Shown one piece after another: positions 45,428-55,564 of a DNA stretch of 64,000 bases. Under the pieces are notes generated by a model, which ran no database searches, was not told the DNA's origin, and saw nothing but the letters and a program-made list of their open reading frames with translations. Position numbers and translations under genes: made by a program. The DNA lies in NCBI RefSeq assembly GCF_018873765.1, contig NC_057925.1, positions 4,537,568 to 4,601,567 of the forward strand, read 5' to 3'. The stretch is from Telopea speciosissima (lineage: Eukaryota; Streptophyta; Magnoliopsida; Proteales; Proteaceae). The first letter of the stretch is position 1. Every line of letters begins with the position of its first letter.

Positions 45428-45703
45428 ATGTATGCTGGTGACCTGTTCTCCATGATGGTCAAACCTAGCTACAAAATCGTTGACCACAGCACGGGTTTGC
45501 CTGTGGAGGAAAGATTCCTCAACCGCCAGTGGGGAAAGTTCGTGGACGGCGACTTCGTCGACTACCCTCCAAGTACCAGCCCGGGAAGCGAGGAGTTCAG
45601 GAGAGAGCATCCTGGACCGTCACCTCAGCTGGATATTTCGTTCGGTGATGAGCTTAGCGTTGCCGTGGCGAAGCTGTTCGGGGTCATGGGTAATAAACCA
45701 TGA
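45428..45703 (+). other. 91-codon ORF in U3, left LTR
   Basis: The ORF opens at MYAGDLFSMMVKPSYKIVDH and ends LFGVMGNKP, upstream of the LTR TATA box. It is GC-rich compared with its surroundings. The right-LTR copy encodes the identical protein; the single change is silent. No domain is recognised. It may be real or a chance ORF in a GC-rich U3. Confidence 0.35.
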
Positions 45704-46046
45704 CAGGGGGGAAAAGTAAGTTCTAGCCTCAAGTCTTATTAATTATTCTTCCCTTGGTAACCTCGAAGTACGGGTCCGGGCTTGAACCGCTCGAGCTATT
45801 TCATGAGAGAAGGGAATAATTTAAGTTCGGGTCCCGCGTACCTTTAGGAAGTACATTGGGGACTTATACCCATCTCATATGAGCCCATCTAAGAATGGGC
45901 TTTTCCTTAATTAAGGTTGTGGGCAGGCCCATTTAACCTATTGGCCCAATGATGGGTTATTCCATCCACTTACCCACATAGGACTAATGGGTTGACCCAT
46001 TAGGCCTCATGACCCATTTGACTAAGGGTACCCATAGACCCATTTA

Positions 46047-46054
46047 TTATAAAG
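46047..46054 (+). promoter_or_regulatory. LTR TATA box
   Basis: TTATAAAG is followed about 30 bases later by ACATTACTTCTTCTTCAACA, a CT-rich start typical of plant LTR transcripts. It would divide U3 (about 690-720 bp) from R. Confidence 0.6.
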
Positions 46055-46601
46055 AGAGGAGGAGGGGGAGAGAACATTACTTCTTCTTCAACATCCTCTT
46101 CTACCCTAAATCGTGGAGGAGAGAAAGAGGAGAGAAAGAGGAGAGAAAGAGAAAGAGGAAGGAGAGAGAGGCTTGGAGGAAGGTGGAGACCCCATCTCTT
46201 GGGCAGAAATTGTGGAGCTCTCATCTTGGGGGTAGGTAAGCTTCTTCCTTCTTCTATTTTGGATTTCAAAAAGGGGTTGGGTAATGGGAGAGATTGACCT
46301 AGATCTCTCTTGGAACCTAGGGAGTAGATGGAGCTTTAAAGCCAAGCTATGGTGGAGTTAGTTCACTCCATTATGAGCTCTAATGTGAGGGTTCTCATTG
46401 CCATTTGGGGGATTTAAGGTTGGACCCTAAGGAGCTTAGGATAGAGTTTTCTAGAAGTCCTTGTGCCTTAAAAACCACTTGAAATGGGGTCCTTGGAGGG
46501 GAATCCTTCGGATTTTGGACCTGAAGGTGTAAGGGTTACATGTGATTTCAGACCTGCAAGAAACCCCCCTGAAACTACCTTCCCGAGAAGGATTCTGTGA
46601 A

Positions 46602-46738
46602 GGTCGGATTTACACTCGGATTCAGTTTTTCTGAAACCACATCTGCATCCGACCTTGGCAAAAATTGTCCTGAGCCCCTGTGAAGCTCGGATTTACACTT
46701 GGATTCAGTTTTTCTGAAACCACATCTGCATCCGACCT
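46602..46738 (+). repeat. two hairpin-forming blocks in LTR
   Basis: GGTCGGATTTACACTCGGAT pairs with CATCCGACC at 46602-46654, with an inner TTCAG/CTGAA pairing. A second copy follows at 46685-46738. The same kind of block occurs in the internal leader at 50789-50840. Confidence 0.6.
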
Positions 46739-48198
46739 TGACTAAAACTGTCCCGGTTTCCTAGGATTTACATGTGGTTGCAGAATTTGGGCATGAAACC
46801 ACTCCTGCAACCACTTCGTCTCTGAAACCTTATACTTAAGTGTTTATGGGAGATCTTTTGGGGATCCGTTCCTTTCGCTCGTTTAACCTTATTCCACTCT
46901 TTGTATAGGTTAAAATATTCACTTTTGTGGCTTATTGCTTGATCGAGGCGACAACTGATAAACTGGGTGCTTGGCATATACGTTGTGAGTGGGTTTGGTT
47001 GTTTGGGCTTGTTATTACTATTGCACTATATATTATGTACTCATTATAATTAATAAGCATGTGTGCGCATATTGCATAATTTTATATCTATTTGTTATAA
47101 TGTTGATTGGTAATGTTGTATCTTGATGGGTCTCGTGTTGGTGGAGTACGGTCGAACCCCGAACTCTATAAACACTTATGAAGAAATTATGTTGAATGTC
47201 ATGTTGAATCGTATGCGCCGTGTCGTCTTGGTAACCGGCACTAAACCGGATGAAAAGTTGATGCGCCCGGATTACCTCTCGGGACGATAGGACTTGCATG
47301 TAGTATATTTGTGGCTAGGATTTCACACCCTTATGCTACGACCCTTACCAACAGGGGTTTAGGTGTTGGGTAATCGACACGGATTCTCGTGGAGGTGGGA
47401 GAGGCACGTCATGGTAGTATTGGTTATCGGGTGCCACCGAGTGGTCTTGGAGGCTTCGATCGGCGTAGGTCCCACGTGACAATTGAGGTTTCATTGTGGC
47501 GATAAGTTAAGTGACCCACAGTGTCTCCCGAGTTGTCAGATAGCATATGCCATTGACTTAGTTGTTTGTTAGGTGGAAAAATGGACTTAACATGTGCATG
47601 CATCATTGGACTATGTGAATTGCGTGTTTGTGCATTCCCATCCCCTCACTGGCTCAGTGGAGCTAACCCCCTCGTGCGCACATTTTTTTTAGATTATGGT
47701 GCAGGTGACGGATATCTCGCGGGACTTGGAGTTCAGCCCTCGGGATACGATGAGATCGGTGAGGAGGAACCGGAGGCCGTGTTTGAGGAACATGGCGACG
47801 GGTGTCCTTGCGATGATTGTGCCTACGGGCCGTGAGGATATTCGGGACTCGATCCCTTTTGATTACTTTTGAGGCTAAGGCCTATGGTGAAATACTTCTT
47901 GTAATACCATTTTTGATAGTTATTAGATGATCATTGGAAATGTAACTAATCTTGTATTTATCATCTAGCTTTGAACATCTTGTAACTATTCGATTTATAC
48001 GCTTCCGCAATACTACTGATCCTTGGAATGTAATATTCCTCTTTTCTGCATTCTAATGTTACATTGTGTTAATATTGGATATGACTGTGCGTTGGGACAC
48101 TGTGTCAGTGATCCGGGCGGTTTAGTAGGATGACACGCGTCGTCCTAGTCACCCTTTATATGATATTATATTCCTTATGCGGAATAGGGCGTGCAGCG

Positions 48199-48210
48199 TG
48201 GTATCGGAGC
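48199..48210 (+). other. primer binding site (tRNA-iMet type)
   Basis: TGGTATCGGAGC matches the standard plant initiator-Met tRNA primer site TGGTATCAGAGC at 11 of 12 positions. It lies three bases after the left LTR. Confidence 0.85.
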
Positions 48211-48577
48211 GAGATGCTCTGCACAGCCTACAGTCTAGCGGAATTGTGATTTACTCTACACAATAGGTTGCTAAAGTAAAAGCTTCTAACAATGCATAAT
48301 TGGAATGTGTGTGAATGCTAGGGAGAAAGCCGAAGACAATAGCAAATAATAGACAACAGTGAAATGAAAGACATGTGTATATAATTATAGATATATTCCT
48401 TAATTTCAGCTGTTAATACATCTCCATAAGCCAAACGAGTGATTACAACAAAATTCAGCTGAACTGGAGACTTCGAGTTCTTACAACCAAGAAAAAGAAA
48501 AAAAAAATAAATTTGCTGCATGGTAAGACAAAAAAGCTAGGGGTCCATTGAGAGCATGGTGGGAATGGACAGGAGGT

Positions 48578-49724
48578 CTACTGCTCCATCTCATCATCAC
48601 TACTGGGCTCGTCCTCTGTGCCCTCATCATGGAGGTAGGAGTGCAAGTCCTCCATCTGCTGCTCGAGGCTCTCCATGCGTCTGTCTGATGCATCGAGCCT
48701 AGTGTTCACTCCTTCAAACCCCTGAGCCATGTTGGTGCTCATCTGGCCCGGAGTTGCAAGAATCTGTCGATGTCGACCCACTAGAGAGCGGTCCGGATGA
48801 AGAGGCCGCATGCACACGCCGGGCGAGGAGGAGGCTCCTGTACCTGAGGCTCAGGCCCGTGACCCTCTGCTGGGACCAATGGCTCCCCATCACTATATGC
48901 ATCCATCGCAATTCGCATCCTCGCCACTGCGTTACGATCTAGAGGTGGATCTTCGGTTAAGTCTTGATCCTCCTCACTCAAGTCAACTCCAAAATGCTGG
49001 AAAATAGTGGTGAGCAACCTCCCATAGGGTAAATCTAAGTTCCTCCTGGGATTTCGCCCCGCATGATCCATAGTCCGCATGATAATGTAGGGCAGGCAGA
49101 TGGGAATGCCTTTGTAGAGGTGATAGGCCACATAGCCTACGAAGATGGAAGGCATGGTGCGGTGACCGGCTATAGGCACGATGTTGTCTTGCACAATCCG
49201 ACTCAGTATCCGGGAGAATTGGCAAAAGAAGTCTCAGGCACTTTCTTCTCGAATGCCCCACGTGTAAGCTCCCTGTATAACTCCCTGTATGCCTCTCTCC
49301 TGAGAAAGGAGTAGGGATTCTTCCATGGTGCGCAGTAGGTCTTCTCTCCCCAGATGGCTACATTGAGGATGCCTGCCAACTGTGCCCCTGTGAAGGATAT
49401 GGTGACTCCCTTGACATAAGAGAGGATCCGGTAATCTCGTGTGCCTAGGTTCTCGGTGTGCAGGTTGGCGTAGAAGTGACGAACGAGCTTGGGATAGAAT
49501 GGCTCTGGAAGGTTGAGGAGGTTGGACCACCCCAGTGCTTCAAATCTCGGCCCTACTTTGTAGGCCTTGAGGTCTTCCAGTACCACATCTCTTCCCTCCA
49601 AGATATTCTTAAAGCGAAAGTGGTCTTGGTACATCTCCTGTTTCTCTAGGTCTTGGAACCATTGCGTATCCAAAGCAACTGGGGCAGCTTGTTCGGCCCG
49701 TGCACGCCTTGTTCTAGGAGCCAT
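48578..49724 (-). pseudogene. antisense ORF, putative plant transposon protein domain
   Basis: On the minus strand, opposite to gag-pol, 49203-49724 encodes 173 residues starting MAPRTRRARAEQAAPVALDT. They include EPFYPKLVRHFYANL and YVKGVTISFTGAQLAGIL, which fits the plant-specific domain Pfam calls putative plant transposon protein (PF20167 from memory). The frame breaks near 49215 and continues in 48781-49194 (MPSIFVGYVAYHLYKGIPIC, then an acidic part). It breaks again near 48800 into a coiled-coil-like tail (RRMESLEQQMEDLHSYLHDE) ending EDEPSSDDEMEQ at 48578. The three pieces together imply an ancestral protein of about 380 residues. Function is unknown. The antisense placement between PBS and gag is the odd feature. 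Confidence 0.65.
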
Positions 49725-49734
49725 TTAGATTCCC

Positions 49735-51025
49735 TAACCTGCAACCAAGGAAGGCCAAGAATACAGAAACACATTAAGTCCATGCTTGGATATTAAGGTC
49801 TAAGCAAATATACAATGAAAAGAAACAAGGCAGTAGAACCTAGACCTTGATGCATGGCCACTATGTAGATGCAATCATAGAGGATAAAGGTACATGGCCA
49901 CATTATGCTTGGAGAAGCATTATATCATACAAGCAATTAGTTCAAACAAAATTGGACTGAATTGAAAACAAAATTATACTATGAACCCAAAGAGGAAATT
50001 TTCAGAATTTGGTTGGAAGTTGAATGATATAGTACACAATATATATACATGGCCATAGTACACCTAACACATGAAGTTTATACTAAATACCTAGTTCAAG
50101 CAATATATGGAGCTAAATTGTGGTAAATAATGCTTGAATCTCTAAAAGAAAATTCAGATGTGATTCTTGAAGTTCCAATTTGCAAGAAATAAATAAGTAA
50201 TGGCTTGAGACAACCCCAAATGATATACACCAAGCCTACCTAGCAAAACCGAACTTGAATTGGGCAAAAAGACATAGAATTTCGGTTAAGGTTTGGGGAT
50301 TTCTCCAAAATCCAACCCAAACCCTTGGTGATGGTGCAAGATTGGGGGAAATGCCCCAACTAGGTTGCATATGAAGGGAAACGAAGGTAGGATGGACAAA
50401 AATCCATCTAAATAGCTAGGAGAAAACAAAAAAAAAAACCCAAATCTTATAAACCCGAAATGGAGTTTGGGGTTTCTCCATAATAGAAGTCGAAAGGAGA
50501 AAGAGATAGATCGATAGAGAGGGAAGAGGGCATACCTGAACTCGATCGGAGCTGTTGTGCGTGGATTGAGTGCCAAAAATCCACCTAGAAGGGAGAGGGA
50601 GCAAGGAACGAGTGCGGTTTTGGGTTCTCCAGAGCGTAGGGGGTGTTTGGAAAAAGAAATTTGGGTTTTGAAGGAGAGTTCGAGTGAGAAATTCTGTTTT
50701 TAGGCCATGCGGTTTTACACTCGGATGCAAGATTTTGAATCCGACTGTGAATCCGCGGATTCCCGAGACCAGCCTTTGGTCCTGTGAAGGTCGGATTTAC
50801 ACTCGGATGCAGCCTAGTGAAACCGCATGTAAATCCGACCCTGCCAGAAAAGGTTTTTTGGCCCTGTTTTGCTTAACCAACTTGTTTCTAATGTTTATTA
50901 CCCTCATAATTGCTTCCCTTACCCCTCGTGTAACCTATGTTTACCTTTGCAAATCGATTTTTTGATTGGTTTGCTTAATATTGCAATTGTGCCTATAACT
51001 GTGGGTGTTGACTGTAACCAGGTGT
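49735..51025 (+). other. retrotransposon internal leader
   Basis: This is AT-rich from 49735 to about 50280, then GC-richer. If the antisense ORF is transcribed, this is its promoter side. It contains the LTR-related hairpin block at 50789-50840. No sense ORF is supported before gag. Confidence 0.5.
50789..50840 (+). repeat. hairpin block shared with LTR
   Basis: GGTCGGATTTACACTCGGAT pairs with ATGTAAATCCGACC at the other end, a 13-bp stem. The LTR has two similar blocks (46602-46654 and 46685-46738). Confidence 0.6.
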
Positions 51026-51030
51026 GAACC

Positions 51031-52358
51031 ATGGTTAATACACGGTCAAATGCCAACCGTTCTCCTGCTAGGGAAGAGGCCGGTGAGGCTTCGAATACGG
51101 TTCTACCGGTAGCACCGCCAATTAGTAATAATGCGGATGTCGCCGCGTTGTTGAGCAATAGGTTGCAATCCATGGAACGAGAGCATAGGGAGGCGCAACA
51201 AGAGCAGCGCCAATTTATGCAAAACATGACGGCTATGTTCCAAGCCTTTGTTAGGGAAAGGCAGCCAGTGCCTCCTCCTGTGCAAGTCAATCCTCCCCCA
51301 CCTGCCCCTGTGGGTTCTGCTGTACCTAGTGTTCCTCTGGCTCAAGCCACTGCCGGAATTCCTTTGACACAAGAGGTGCCAGCACCTATTCTACCTTCCA
51401 CTTCGTGGCTCCTTCGGTCCAAGCGGTGACTCGGCTTGGGTGGATCTTGCTAGGTTATCGGAGAGATTTGAAACATCGTCCTCCAACCTTCTACAAGATG
51501 GCCCATGATTCCTTTTTCCCGGCAACATTTATAAGGGATCTTGAGAGAATCTTTGAAGTGATACGATGCAATGACACGGACAAGATCCGGTGTGCTACCT
51601 ACCGCTTCGGGGTGATTCTGATGCGTGGTGGCTCTCCTCTAAAGACCATTTTTGGGCAACTCACCCAGAGGCAACTTGGGCTCAATTCAAGGAAGTCTTC
51701 TTCAAAAATTTCTTCCCTCAAAACTTCCGTGATAGGAAGGAGTCTGAGTTTATGAGCTTCTTTCAAGGATCCAAATCGGTCCTTGAGTACCAGCAAGCTT
51801 TTGAGGAGCTGTTTTACTTCGCCCCGGTACACATGAAGGCCGAGAATGTGAAGGCTAGGAAGTTTGAGAAGGGGCTTAGACCTAGCATTAGTACTTCTGT
51901 GGTGCTACACAAGTACCCTACTTACGCTGAGACGGTCCAGGCCGCTAAGGTGATTGAGGACCAGCAGAGAGAGAATTACAGGGCCATTCAGGCTGGTAAA
52001 AGGCCCATGACCTCTCATGAACCTAGGGGATCCACAAAATTCCAAAAGAGAGGATCTTACACTACTACTTTTCCGGTCCAGTCCCGGAGGTCAGATGCAG
52101 TGCAAGCACCCAGGCCTACATCAACTCCTCACTATGGTTCCCAGACTCTTATATGTTACAATTGCAAGGAGTCCGGGCATATGGTTCGAGACTGTCCTCA
52201 TCCGCGGATGATAGGTCCTCCAGGTGCAGCTACACAGAAGGCACCCCAAGCCAAGGCAGTTGTGCGTTCTCTTCTTCCTGCTCCGGCCCATAGATCTCAA
52301 GGTCGGGTGTATTCTGTGACAAATGAAGAGGCCCAGGCCGATCCCAGTGTTATTACAG
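51031..52358 (+). pseudogene. retrotransposon gag, two frame breaks
   Basis: It starts MVNTRSNANRSPAREEAGEA at 51031 and continues to a coiled-coil-like Gln/Glu/Arg-rich part. The reading frame breaks near 51404 and near 51608, each by one base. The capsid-like region (LERIFEVIRC, AWWLSS, EFMSFFQGSKSVLEYQQAFE) and a zinc knuckle, CYNCKESGHMVRDC, at 52154-52195 follow. Gag binds and packages element RNA. It ends at a splice donor (52359) or, unspliced, at a stop at 52376-52378. The breaks look like missing bases at CNG sites and may be assembly errors. Confidence 0.85.
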
Positions 52359-52431
52359 GTAATGCACTCTACTCTTAAGATGTGCATATAATAGCTTTTG
52401 TTTCTATGATTGGTTATCTGTTGCTTGTCAG
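52359..52431 (+). other. candidate 73-bp intron at gag/pro junction
   Basis: A GTAATG donor follows ATTACAG, and a pyrimidine-richer end TTGCTTGTCAG closes it. Removing the 73 bases joins the Gag frame to the protease frame in phase and skips the Gag stop codon. Unspliced RNA would make Gag alone. A known parallel is the intron of Ogre elements. I am not aware of one described here. Confidence 0.6.
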
Positions 52432-53506
52432 GTGTCGTTCTTGTTTGCTCTCAGCCTGCTTATGCTTTATTTGATTCGGGGGCATCACACTCTTTTGTGT
52501 CCCCTAGTTTTGCTAAGAAGATGTCCATTGAACCAAAGCTAATGGCCCAGAAACTGATAGTCAGTACACCAACGGGTAGCAAGGTTGAACTTAACTCGGT
52601 TTATGATCCTTGCCCGGTATGTGTGGGTGGTCACGGACTCGAAGCAAGCTTAGTGCTGCTGGATATGAAAGACTTTGATGTGATTTTGGGAATGGATTGG
52701 CTATCAACTCACAAAGCCAGTCTAATCTGTTCAGAGAGGAAGGTTCTATTCAAACCAGCTGAAGGTGAAGAGTTTGTGTTTATGGGTACTAAGCGGGAGA
52801 GACCCAAGAAAGTTATCATCTCGCCCTCCAAGTACGGTTGTTGGCGGAGGGATGTCGGTGTTATCTAGCATCTGTGATAGACACTGAAGCCAAAGGCAGG
52901 CCTTTGGAAGAGTTGTACGTGGTGAAAGACTTTCCAGATGTCTTTCCTGAGGATCTAACGCGGTTGCCACCAGATCGCGAGACAGAGTTCATGATAGATC
53001 TGATTCCTGGTGCAGCCCCAGTATCCAAGGCACCTTACAGGATGGCCCCAACTGAGCTAAAGGAGCTACAAGAGCAGTTGAAGGACCTGTTGAAGAAGGG
53101 TTTCATTAGACCCAGTGTATCTCCTTGGGGAGCACCTGTGTTGTTTGTGAAAAAGAAGGACGGTAGTATGCGTCTGTGCATTGACTACCGTGAGCTCAAC
53201 AAATTGACAATCAAGAACCGGTATCCTTTGCCTAGGATCGATGACCTATTCGATCAACTACAGGGTGCGAAGGTGTTCTCGAAAATTGATCTCCGGTCAG
53301 GGTACCATCAGTTGAAGATCAGAAATAGTGATATCAGCAAGACAGCATTCAGATCTCGCTATGGTCATTATGAGTTCTTGGTCATGTCCTTCGGGCTGAC
53401 CAATGCCCCGGCCGCCTTTATGGAGTTGATGAACCGGGTGTTCCACGATGTTCTAGACAAGTATGTCATTGTCTTCATTGATGACATCTTGGTCTATTCC
53501 AAGAGC
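52432..53506 (+). pseudogene. protease and reverse transcriptase, truncated
   Basis: The protease active site LFDSGASHSFV is near 52470-52500. The frame breaks by one base near 52822. RT follows with [52 protein letters not shown] and the catalytic [11 protein letters not shown], all intact. Right after YSK (about 53506) the sequence jumps to a stretch normally found roughly 110 codons later, so the RT thumb/connection is deleted and the frame is lost. Confidence 0.88.
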
Positions 53507-53890
53507 TCAAGCAGAGGCTGGTTTCCGCTCCAGTACTTACCATTCCTAATGGTACTGGAGGGATGGTAGTCTACAGTGATGCATCTAAAATGGGCTTGGG
53601 TTGTGTTCTAATGCAAGATGGGAAGGTAGTGGCCTATGCTTCTCGGCAATTGAAGGACTATGAGAAGAACTACCCGACCCATGATTTGGAGTTTGCCGCT
53701 GTGGTTTTCGCTCTGAAGATCTGGAGACATTATTTATATGGTGAGAAGAGCGAAATATACAGTGATCACAAGAGCCTCAAATACTTCTTTACACAAAAGG
53801 AGCTCAATATGAGGCAGCGACGGTGGTTGGAGTTGTTGAAAGATTATGATTGTACTATCCATTACCACCAGGCAAGGCAAATGTAGTAGC
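53507..53890 (+). pseudogene. RNase H domain
   Basis: In the frame of 53563, [40 protein letters not shown] and [20 protein letters not shown] give a typical Ty3 RNase H. It ends in frame breaks around 53870-53930, where the link to integrase begins. Confidence 0.85.
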
Positions 53891-53929
53891 GGATGCGCCG
53901 AGCCGGAAATCTCGGTCCTTGTCATGGCA

Positions 53930-55564
53930 TCACTAGCGACCGGTGAGAAACTCATCGAGGAAGCTAGAAGGATGGACCTGGAATTTCTGGTTGATGGTGT
54001 TACCTTATCTCTATCAGCTTTATCAATACAATCCACACTGGTAGGGCGAATTCAATCAGCCCAGGCTTCTGATGAGGAGATTCAAAAGGTTATTGAGGCT
54101 ATCAAGGGGGACACGCAGGGGAAGCTGGATTTTACTTTAGCAGTGGTGTTCTCATGTTCGGACAACGGCTATGTGTTCCTAGTAACCCTCGGTTGAGGAA
54201 GGAAGTGTTAGCGAGGCCCATGACTCTCCCTATTCTATTCATCCAGGTAGTACGAAGATGTATAGAGATCGAAGGAATATTCTGGTGGAGTGGAATGAAG
54301 AGGGATGTGGCTGAGTATGTGGCAAAATGTCTTACTTGTCGAGCAGGTGAAGGCGGACAGACAGCGACCTCATGGCCTCTTACAGTCATTGCCTGTTCCA
54401 GAGTGGAAGTGGGAGCATGTTACCATGGATTTTGTCACCGGGTTGCCCCGCACGCCTAGAGGTGTCGATACCATATGGGTTGTCGTTGACAGATTGACAA
54501 AGACGGCTCACTTCATCCCCATGAAGATTACCTATTCGATGGACAAGCTGGCCCGCTTGTACATTGATAATGTAGTTCGTCTGCATGGAGTTCCTGTGAG
54601 CATCATCTCCGATCGGGATCCCAGATTTACATCTAAGTTCTGGGGAGGGTTTCAGAAGGCAATGGGTACACTGTTGAGTTTTAGTACAGCCTTCCACCCT
54701 CAAACCGACGGACGATCGGAGAGGACTATTCGGACATTGGAAGATATGCTCCGAGCTTGTGCCATTGATATGCAAGGCAGCTGGGACGAGCATCTCTCAC
54801 TTATTGAGTTTGCTTACAATAATAGTTACCAGGCTACTATAGGCATGGCACCGTTTGAGGCTCAGTATGGGAAGAAGTGTCGGACACCGTTATATTGGGA
54901 CGAAGTAGGTGAACGGCGTATTCTTGGACCCGAGTTGATTCAGGCAACATGCGAGAAGGTGGACTTGATTCGTGAGCGGATCAAGGCGGCTCAGTCCAGG
55001 CAGAAGGGTTATGCAGACTTGAGACGGAAGGACCTTGAGTTCACTGTTGGCGATAAAGTGTTCCTTAAGGTATCACCCTCCAAAGGGGTGATGCGTTTCA
55101 GCAAGAAGGGCAAGCTGAGTCCGAGATTTATAGGACCTTTTGAGATCCTTGCACGGATTGGACCGGTGGCATATCGGTTAGCACTCCCTCCATCTTTAGA
55201 AGGTGTGCACGACGTCTTCCACGTGTCTATGTTGAGGAAGTATGTCCATGATCCAAGCCATGTATTGACGCATGAACCACCAGAACTTGCGGCCGACATG
55301 TCCTATAAAGAGCTGCCTGAAAAGATTTTGGACAGCAAGGTTGTTCATCTTCGCAACCGGCCCATTCATTATGTGAAGATAAAATGGTGCAACCATCCGG
55401 AAGAGGAAGCTTCTTGGGAGGCAGAGGTAGAAATGCGGGCGAAATACCCTTTTCTTGCCTATTTACAAGGTACGTCAAATTTCGAGGACGAAATTTCTTA
55501 TAAGGTGGGGGGGGATGTTATACCCGTACCCCGGGATATAATTAAATATCATTTCTTCTCGTGA
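53930..55564 (+). pseudogene. integrase with chromodomain, frame breaks at start
   Basis: The N-terminal linker and HHCC zinc finger lie at 54150-54340, with one-base breaks near 54212 and 54270 and an odd base near 54340. The core is open from 54305 to 55564 and has the DDE residues in MDFVTGLP, ISDRDPRF and DGRSERT. The GPY-like region SPRFIGPFEILARIGPVAYR follows, then a chromodomain ending NHPEEEASWEAEVEMRAKYP. The chromodomain is expected to guide insertion to particular chromatin. The stop lies 49 bases inside the right LTR. Confidence 0.88.
55502..55515 (+). other. polypurine tract
   Basis: AAGGTGGGGGGGGA lies immediately before the right LTR and is purine except one T. It would prime plus-strand DNA synthesis. 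Confidence 0.8.

Larger units (their letters stand above)
45361..48195 (+). repeat. left LTR
   Basis: It starts TGTTATACCCGTACCCCGGG and ends GGAATAGGGCGTGCA just before the PBS. It matches 55516-58359 almost base for base over the first 1.2 kb. Clustered small differences appear at 46620-46790 and 47140-47520 and at the 3' end. Confidence 0.93.

Noticed and set aside
45335-45610. Antisense ORF in the LTR U3
   Set aside because: It overlaps the sense U3 ORF on the opposite strand in a GC-rich block. Both cannot be judged by length, and the antisense one has no supporting context.
47566-47835. 89-codon ORF near the 3' end of the left LTR
   Set aside because: The start part is interrupted by a T-run length change in the right LTR, and the C-terminal part lacks its own ATG; not enough support.
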